Below the pieces are notes generated by a model, which saw only the letters and a list, made by a program, of their open reading frames with translations, did not search any database and was not told the DNA's origin. DNA of 64,000 nucleotides, from NCBI GenBank assembly GCA_963733135.1, contig CAVTBX010000005.1, positions 137,655-201,654 on the forward strand. Reading direction: 5' to 3'. This stretch comes from CAVTBX01 sp963733135 (lineage in GTDB: Bacteria; Actinomycetota; Thermoleophilia; Gaiellales; Gaiellaceae). Each line of letters starts with the position of its first letter. Within the stretch, counting starts at the first letter, position 1. The position numbers were made by a program, and so were the translations under genes. Shown here in pieces: positions 59,021-64,000 of this stretch.

Positions 59021-59170
59021 GTGAACGGAACCGCTCCGCGGTTCCTCCTTACGAATCGCGCGACGAGCGGCGCGATTCGCCCGGCCCTGCAGGCCTCCCG
59101 CGCTCCGCGGTTCCTCCTTACGAATCGCGCGACGAGCGGCGCGATTCGCCCGGCCCTGCAGGCCTCCCGC
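59021..59170. repeat. Tandem 69-bp multi-hairpin repeat (TGAACGG family)
   Basis: GTGAACGGAACCGCTCCGCG at 59021 starts hairpin 1 (GGAACCGC-TCC-GCGGTTCC). The unit GCTCCGCGGTTCCTCCTTAC... is repeated in tandem, 59033-59101 and 59102-59170, each with CGAATCGCGC/GCGCGATTCG and a GGCC-CTGCA-GGCC hairpin. Confidence 0.8.
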
Positions 59171-59369
59171 GCTCCCACTCGGAGAGCAGCGAGTCGACAT
59201 AGCGCCTCTGCGTCTCGGAGAGCGGCGAGCGGGCCACCAGGCGGCGCACCTCGGCGACGTCGCCGGCCTCGATCGCCGCCTCGAGGTGCTCGCGCTCGGG
59301 GGTCGGCTGACGAAGCTGGCGGCGCATCCAGCGGCGGAGGCTGACCGCGGCCTGGTTCAGCTCAGACAC
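59118..59369 (-). CDS. Small hypothetical protein with repeat-encoded tail
   Basis: An 83-aa ORF starting MSELNQAAVSLRRWMRRQLRQ and helical throughout (EREHLEAAIEAGDVAEVRRLVARSPLSETQRRYVDSLLSEWERG). The last about 16 residues (PAGPGESRRSSRDS) come from the tandem repeat, which supplies the stop. No family recognised. The sequence is ankyrin-like in one helix pair, but too short to call. Confidence 0.5.
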   Translation of the reverse strand: MSELNQAAVSLRRWMRRQLRQPTPEREHLEAAIEAGDVAEVRRLVARSPLSETQRRYVDSLLSEWERGRPAGPGESRRSSRDS

Positions 59370-59457
59370 GCGAGCGAACCTAAACCATTCGGGGCTCAGC
59401 CCCCAACCGAGGCGCAGCCTTCAGGGGCGAGGCGCAGCGAGCCAGTGTCCGTAGGGG

Positions 59458-59486
59458 CCATGTCAGGGGTCAGACCCCCAACATGG
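59458..59486. repeat. Intergenic hairpin CCATGT...ACATGG
   Basis: CCATGT (59458-59463) pairs with ACATGG (59481-59486), with GGGGT/ACCCC inside it (59466-59470 and 59474-59478). It covers the first possible ATG (59483) of the next ORF, so it either hides that start or shows that the real start is downstream. Confidence 0.5.
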
Positions 59487-60235
59487 CTCGAACGGCCACG
59501 GGTGGAGGCGCGTTCGAGGCGCACGCCGTCAGGCCGGGCGGGAACACTGACGCCGTGCGTGCGATCGTGCTCCTCGACGACGAGCCCCCGTTCCGGGCCT
59601 ACCCGTTCGCGCTCCCGCTCGACGGACCGGTCGGAAGAGCCGTTGCAGACGCGCGCTCGCTCCTCGCCCGAACGCCTGGCCGGTTCGACGGGCCGATCGC
59701 GTTTTGCCACGGCGTCGCACCCGAAGGAGCGATGCTCCGCCGGGCTGGCCGCTACGCCGAGGCGCTGGTCGTCTTCGAGGAGCCGACGCTCGCCTACCAG
59801 CTCGGGTTCGCACTCGGCGTCCAGCTCTTCGTGGAGCGCCCGGAGGGGGCCACGCTCTTCCAGCTCCGCGGGCGCTCGATCGGCCGCGACCCGCTCCTCT
59901 GGACGGCGTCCGCATCCGGCGGCCTCACCCCGAAGGAGACCCCGCGCGACGCCGTGCTCGCCGACGCGGCGGAGGAGATCGGGCTCGGCCTCGACGACCT
60001 CGAAGACTTCCGACCGGTGGCCGTGTGCCTGAACGACGATTCGGGCTCGGCGCTAGTCATCTACCACGCAAGGCTTCGCGAAGGCGCCGAGCCGGTGCCC
60101 GACGAGACGAAGGTCGCCGAGCTCCACTGGGCCGCCGACCCGTCGCGTCTCGACTCGCAGGTCTCGGGCGACACCATCGCCTCCTGGGCGGCCCTCGAGC
60201 GGTGGCGCGAGTCGCAAACCGTCGCGGCCGGCTAG
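59483..60235 (+). CDS. Nudix-like hydrolase with degenerate Nudix box
   Basis: Up to 250 aa; the start may instead be GTG 59555 (VRAIVLLDDEPPF). The core is SGGLTPKETPRDAVLADAAEEIGL, in the place of GX5EX7REUXEEXGU, but the RE pair is AD, so metal binding may be weakened. Upstream LFQLRGRSIGRDPLLWTASA and downstream VAELHWAADPSRLD fit a Nudix fold. Substrate unknown. Confidence 0.65.
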   Translation: MARTATGGGAFEAHAVRPGGNTDAVRAIVLLDDEPPFRAYPFALPLDGPVGRAVADARSLLARTPGRFDGPIAFCHGVAPEGAMLRRAGRYAEALVVFEEPTLAYQLGFALGVQLFVERPEGATLFQLRGRSIGRDPLLWTASASGGLTPKETPRDAVLADAAEEIGLGLDDLEDFRPVAVCLNDDSGSALVIYHARLREGAEPVPDETKVAELHWAADPSRLDSQVSGDTIASWAALERWRESQTVAAG

Positions 60236-60305
60236 ACCCGGGCGAATACCCCTACCAGGGGCTAAGGCGGCGCCGAGGAAACGCCGATGCGAGCGACGGA
60301 GCCGT

Positions 60306-61748
60306 ATGCCCGAAGAAGCCGTCAAAGGAGCTGCAGAAACCGAGAAGGGATTCGGGACCGGCCTGCGCGCGCAGCTCGAGCGTCGGCGCGACGAAGCGCA
60401 GGCCGTCCTCGAGGCGACGAGCGCCGAGTTCGACGCCGGCAAGGCCGTCGCAGCCGCAGCCCCGAAGAGCAAGTCGAACGGCTCCCATCCCGAGGTCGAG
60501 GCTGTGCGCGCCGAGCTCCAGGCCGCCATCGCCCGCGAGCAAGACCTCCGCAGCCTTCTGACGACGCAGGTCGAGACGCAGGATCGCGAGCTCGAGCTCG
60601 AGGAGGCGCTTGCCGTCCGCGCCGCCGAGCTCGACCAGATCGAGGCTGCCCTCGAGGCTCGCGAGCACGCTCTCGAAGAGCAGACGGAGCAAGCCGAGGC
60701 CGTCCGCTCGAGCGCGAGTGACGCCGAGGCCGACCTCCGGAAGGGCCGCGAGGAGCTTGCCGATGCGCAGACGCGCGTGAACGCCCTCGAGCAGGAACTG
60801 AAGCAGCGACTCGCCGAGCTCCGCGCCTCCGAGCGCGAGCACGACAAGGCTGTCGCGGCGGCCGAGAAGCGCCTCCGGGCAGCCGAGACCGCCAACGAGA
60901 AGCTCGAGCGCAAGACGGCCGCCCTCAGCGAGCGTGAAGAGCAGCTTCGCGCCCGCCGCGAGGACGAGTCCGGTCGCGTGTCGGAGCGCGAAGCGGCAGT
61001 TCGGGCCGCCGAGAAGGAGCTCAAGACGCGCGAGGACACGCTGACCCAACGCGAGCGCGAGCTCACGAAGGAAGCTGCCACCGTGACCACGCAGGCCGAG
61101 GAGCTCGCCGAAGCCGAGCGGGAGATCTCAGCGCGGAAGGTCGAGCTCCGGGATCTCGAAGGGCGGTTGCGGGTCGAGTCCGAACGGCTCCAGCGGGAGA
61201 TCGACAGTGGAGGCCAAGCTGCGAGCGAGGCGATCAAGCGGCTCGAGGAGCTCGACGCGCGCGAGCTGGCACTCGCCGCGCGCGAGGCCGAGGTGGGCCA
61301 TCGCGAAGCCCTCGCGAGCCGCGTCGAGAACGAGCACGCCAAGGGCCGCGACCTCGTCGAGCTCGAGCGCCGCCTGCGCGAGCGCGAGCACGAGCTCGCC
61401 GAGCGGGAAGCCGAGATGGAGACCGAGGGGAAGCTCGCAGCGTCCGTCCGAAAGCAGGTCGAGCGCAAGGAGAAGCGCGTGGCGCAGCTCGAGGAGACGC
61501 TCAAGGAACGCACCCAGGACATCGAAGGACGCGAGGCTGACCTCGAGGAGCGCGAAGCGCGGATCGAGGCGGACGTCGACATCCGCGAGGAGCGCCTCGA
61601 GCGACGCGAGAAGCGCGTCGCCGACCTCGAGGAGAAGCTCCTCGCGCGCGAGAAGGAGCTCGGCACGTATGTGGGCCAGGTGCAGGGAGCGCTGACGCGC
61701 CGCGAGGACGAGTGGTGGCAGCGCCAGACGGGCGAGGCTGCCGGCTAG
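60306..61748 (+). CDS. Long coiled-coil protein
   Basis: A 480-aa protein, almost entirely Glu/Arg/Ala/Leu heptads from residue about 70 to 460 (ELELEEALAVRAAELDQIEAAL, REREHELAEREAEMETEGKL). No signal peptide or membrane helix, and a short disordered N-terminus. It resembles SMC/DivIVA/filament-type coiled coils in composition only. A cytoskeletal, polar or chromosome-structuring role is possible but unproven. A 16-bp inverted repeat follows at its stop codon. Confidence 0.75.
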   Translation: MPEEAVKGAAETEKGFGTGLRAQLERRRDEAQAVLEATSAEFDAGKAVAAAAPKSKSNGSHPEVEAVRAELQAAIAREQDLRSLLTTQVETQDRELELEEALAVRAAELDQIEAALEAREHALEEQTEQAEAVRSSASDAEADLRKGREELADAQTRVNALEQELKQRLAELRASEREHDKAVAAAEKRLRAAETANEKLERKTAALSEREEQLRARREDESGRVSEREAAVRAAEKELKTREDTLTQRERELTKEAATVTTQAEELAEAEREISARKVELRDLEGRLRVESERLQREIDSGGQAASEAIKRLEELDARELALAAREAEVGHREALASRVENEHAKGRDLVELERRLREREHELAEREAEMETEGKLAASVRKQVERKEKRVAQLEETLKERTQDIEGREADLEEREARIEADVDIREERLERREKRVADLEEKLLAREKELGTYVGQVQGALTRREDEWWQRQTGEAAG

Positions 61749-61798
61749 TGCCCCTTCCAGGAATGCCTGCCCGACAGCATCACTGGAAGCGGCACTAG
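61745..61798. terminator. Inverted repeat after the coiled-coil gene
   Basis: CTAGTGCCCCTTCCAG (61745-61760) pairs with CTGGAAGCGGCACTAG (61783-61798), with one mismatch. The left arm includes the TAG stop. No U-run follows, so termination would be factor-assisted or weak. Confidence 0.6.
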
Positions 61799-61799
61799 C

Positions 61800-63134
61800 T
61801 TGGCAGTTCCCGTCTACAGGGGTCGGTTCGGAACGCGCCAGGCAGAGCGCCTGCTCTGGCGTGCTGGCTTCGGCCCAAAGCCAGGCCAGGTCAAGGACTT
61901 CGCGAGGCTCGACCTCGGCGACGCCGTCGACAGGCTGCTCGACCCGCCACGCGAGAGCCTGACCGGCCCGAAGCCGCTCGTCGACGGCGATCCGCTCGCA
62001 CCCAAGGACGCGTGGGGGCACGACGTCCTCTGGTGGCTCGACCGCATGGTGCGGACGCGCCGGCCGCTCGTCGAGCGCATGACCCTCGTCTGGCACGACT
62101 GGTTCGCGACCTCCGACCAGGGGGTCGGCTCGCAGAAGCTCATGCTCCGCCAGAACGACCTCTTCCGGCGAAACGCGCTCGGAAACTTCCGGACGCTCCT
62201 CCGGGGCGTCACGCAGGACCCCGCAATGATCCTCTGGCTCTCCTCGGCCGACAACACCAAGTGGGAGCCGAACGAGAACTACGCGCGCGAGCTGATGGAG
62301 CTCTTCACGCTCGGCGTGAACCGCGGCTATACCGAGGACGACGTCCGCGAGCAAGCCCGCGCCCTGACCGGCTTCCGGTACGACTGGACGGACGCGGGGC
62401 CGGTGCGGTTCCGCTTCGACCCCGGCTACCACGACGAGGGTTACAAGACGATCTTCGGCAAGCGCGGGCGTCACGACTGGGAGGACGCCTGCCGGCTCTG
62501 CCTGGAGCACCGACGCCACCCGTCGTTCTTCGTCACGAAGCTCTGGAGCTACTTCATCCCGACGCCGCCGAGCTCGTCGACGCAGACCGCGCTCCAGCGT
62601 CTCTACGTACGGACCGGCTACGACGTGAAGCCCGTCCTCCGCGCGATCCTGCGCCACCCGGCCTTCTACAACGGGCCGCGCATGGTGAAGCCGCCGATCG
62701 TCGTGGTGGCCGGGATGCTCCGCGCCAAGCGTCGCGGGGTCGACACGGACGCCTGGGCCTGGCTCGGCGACATGGCCGGCCAGCATCTCTTCCAGCCCCC
62801 GAACGTCGCCGGCTGGGACGACGGCCGCTGGCTCGACACGGCCACGTTCCGCGGCCGCTGGTGGCTCGCCAACTACGCGCTCGAGCGTTTCACGAAGGAT
62901 CCCGAAGAGGACGCAGGCTCGGAACCGTTGAACGCGGGAAAGCTCGTCGACCGCGCGGTCGCGTTCTGGGGCTCGCCGACGCTCACCGCCAAGACCCGCG
63001 ACGCCCTTCTCCGCTTCGCCCGGCGCTCGCTCGACACCGCCGACGCGACGTGGAAAGAGGAGACGTACCCCGTCCTGATCCAGAACGCGCTCCGGCAGCT
63101 CATCGCGATCTCACCGGACTACCAGACCTGCTGA
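61800..63134 (+). CDS. DUF1800 domain protein
   Basis: 444 aa from TTG 61800. Family pattern: AERLLWRAGFGPKPGQV, MTLVWHDWFATS, LMLRQNDLFRRNALGNFRTLLRGVTQDPAMILWLS, NENYARELMELFTLGVNRGYTEDDVREQARALTGF, and FQPPNVAGWDDGRWL. The function of DUF1800 is unknown; it is nearly always paired with a DUF1501 gene, as here (stop and next ATG overlap as TGATG). No signal peptide, so probably exported with its partner. Confidence 0.9.
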   Translation: MAVPVYRGRFGTRQAERLLWRAGFGPKPGQVKDFARLDLGDAVDRLLDPPRESLTGPKPLVDGDPLAPKDAWGHDVLWWLDRMVRTRRPLVERMTLVWHDWFATSDQGVGSQKLMLRQNDLFRRNALGNFRTLLRGVTQDPAMILWLSSADNTKWEPNENYARELMELFTLGVNRGYTEDDVREQARALTGFRYDWTDAGPVRFRFDPGYHDEGYKTIFGKRGRHDWEDACRLCLEHRRHPSFFVTKLWSYFIPTPPSSSTQTALQRLYVRTGYDVKPVLRAILRHPAFYNGPRMVKPPIVVVAGMLRAKRRGVDTDAWAWLGDMAGQHLFQPPNVAGWDDGRWLDTATFRGRWWLANYALERFTKDPEEDAGSEPLNAGKLVDRAVAFWGSPTLTAKTRDALLRFARRSLDTADATWKEETYPVLIQNALRQLIAISPDYQTC

Positions 63135-63187
63135 TGAGCCGAGCGCTTCGCGCCCCTGCCACTGCACCGGTCTCTCGCGCTCGCGTC

Positions 63188-64000
63188 TCATGCGGCGCGC
63201 TGCGGCGGAGGCCGGCCGCGGCCTTCCCGCGATCGAGTCCGGCATGCCGCTGCCCGCGGGAACCGGGCTCGACCGGCGCGCGTTCCTCGTCCGCTCGGCA
63301 GGCCTCTTCCTCTCCGTCTACGGCGGTTCGAAGCTCGGCTTCCGCGCCTTCGAGGAGGGAGTCGCTGCCGCCGCCTCGAACCCGCCCGGCCGCGTCCTCG
63401 TTACGGTCTTCCTCGAGGGCGGCGCCGACTCGATGTCGATCCTCTTCCCGGACGGCGACTCCCGCTACCGGAACCTCCGCCCCACCCTCGCGCTACCTCC
63501 GGGCGCCGGCACGCCGTTCTCCGAAGACGATCGCCTCCGCTGGCATCCCGCGGCCGCGCCGCTCGCCACGCTCCATTCTGAGGGGAAGGTGACGACGCTT
63601 CCGGCGATCGGCTACACCGACCCCGACCAGTCGCATTTCACGTCCCGTCACTACTGGGAGGTCGGCGCGACGAGCCCAGCGCTCCGCACCGGCTGGATCG
63701 GGCGCTACCTCGACCGCGTCGGCACGATGAACAACCCGCTCCAGGGGCTGTCGCTCGACTGGTCGCTCCAGCCGTCGCTCGCCACCGGCCGGGTTCCCGT
63801 CGCCACGCTCGAGAGCCCGGACGGCTACGACTTCTGGGCCCGCGACGTCTGGGGAGAGGTTCAGGAGGAGATGCTCCCGACGATCGGCGCGCTCGGCACC
63901 GCCCACGCGCGGTCGTCCGACCCGGCACTCAAGGCGGCAGGCAAGATCGCCGTCCAGGCCGACACGCTCCGCCGCCAGCTCCGGTCGTTCGACGCCTCGG
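63188..64000 (+). CDS. DUF1501 domain protein, Tat-exported (partial at window end; 5' end uncertain)
   Basis: From ATG 63188: MRRAAAEAGRGLPAIESGMP, Tat signal LDRRAFLVRSAGLFLSVYGG, then VLVTVFLEGGADSMSILFPDG, HPAAAPLATLHSEGKVTTLPAIGYTDPDQSHFTSRHYWEVG, TGWIGRYLD (sulfatase/alkaline-phosphatase-like DUF1501). It runs off the window. The in-frame sequence before the ATG (PCHCTGLSRSRL) looks like the usual N-terminus of this family. The coupled ATG at 63134 lies in another frame, so a small frameshift near 63150 is likely and the real start is probably 63134. Confidence 0.82.

Noticed and set aside
58976..59200. Small ORFs inside the tandem repeat (repeated SAGGLQGRANRAARR-type peptide)
   Set aside because: They are only the 69-bp repeat read in one frame; no start signal and no independent conservation can be argued.

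Overview
This window is high-GC, gene-dense bacterial chromosome. The gene families point to an actinobacterium, and I infer a member of the Thermoleophilia (Gaiellales or Solirubrobacterales type). The grounds are the GC-rich codon use, a RpoD-type sigma factor with one of several two-component systems, Fe/Mn superoxide dismutases, DUF1800/DUF1501 secreted proteins, an archaeal-type glucose dehydrogenase, and many genes with no ribosome binding site and a TANNNT box 6-8 bases before the start codon (leaderless transcripts). No rRNA, tRNA, CRISPR array or transposase was recognised.

Layout. 1-2912: 5' part of a very large secreted malectin/fibronectin-III protein. 3.0-6.2 kb: multicopper oxidase, ZIP metal transporter and 1-Cys peroxiredoxin, closed by a strong terminator. 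6.2-11.0 kb, minus strand: HtrA-type protease, intradiol dioxygenase, sensor kinase, OmpR-type regulator and MscL. 11.1-18.5 kb, plus strand: a tightly overlapping seven-gene sugar operon (IlvD/Edd dehydratase, zinc glucose dehydrogenase, xylose-isomerase-like protein, GlcG/HbpS protein, xylulokinase, SDR, Gfo/Idh/MocA). 18.5-24.1 kb, minus: PhoX phosphatase, FTR1 iron permease and an EfeO-like lipoprotein behind a DtxR/IdeR-like box. 24.1-28.4 kb: EamA exporter and three type IV pilin-like assembly genes. 28.4-33.3 kb: LURP-one protein, MMPL transporter with an operator-covered promoter, and a secreted Ig-repeat protein. 33.4-41.9 kb: aconitase, BolA, glutaredoxin, a Clp_N-HTH regulator, a CDF metal exporter, a zinc-ribbon protein, RpoD and asparaginase. 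42-50.5 kb: Fpg glycosylase, methyltransferase, degenerate kinase, FolE2, PlsY, SOD, SDR, an ECF sigma/anti-sigma pair and a GST. 50.5-57.6 kb: ThyX carrying a LAGLIDADG intein, DUF72, a second SOD, and a giant kinase-cyclase-propeller-binding-protein fusion. 57.6-64 kb: papain-like peptidase, Nudix-like protein, coiled-coil protein, DUF1800 and DUF1501 (cut by the window edge).

Themes. Metal and oxidative-stress handling recurs (MCO, ZIP, FTR1, CDF, two SODs, peroxiredoxin, Grx/BolA). Envelope stress is suggested by HtrA, a two-component system and MscL side by side. Intergenic spaces from 39 kb on carry three families of dispersed repeats, two of them with compensatory base changes in their hairpins.

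Caution about the data. At least seven genes are split by a single apparent frameshift, and nearly all are repaired by removing one base. This looks more like residual insertion errors in the assembly than mass gene decay; those genes are annotated over their full repaired extent.
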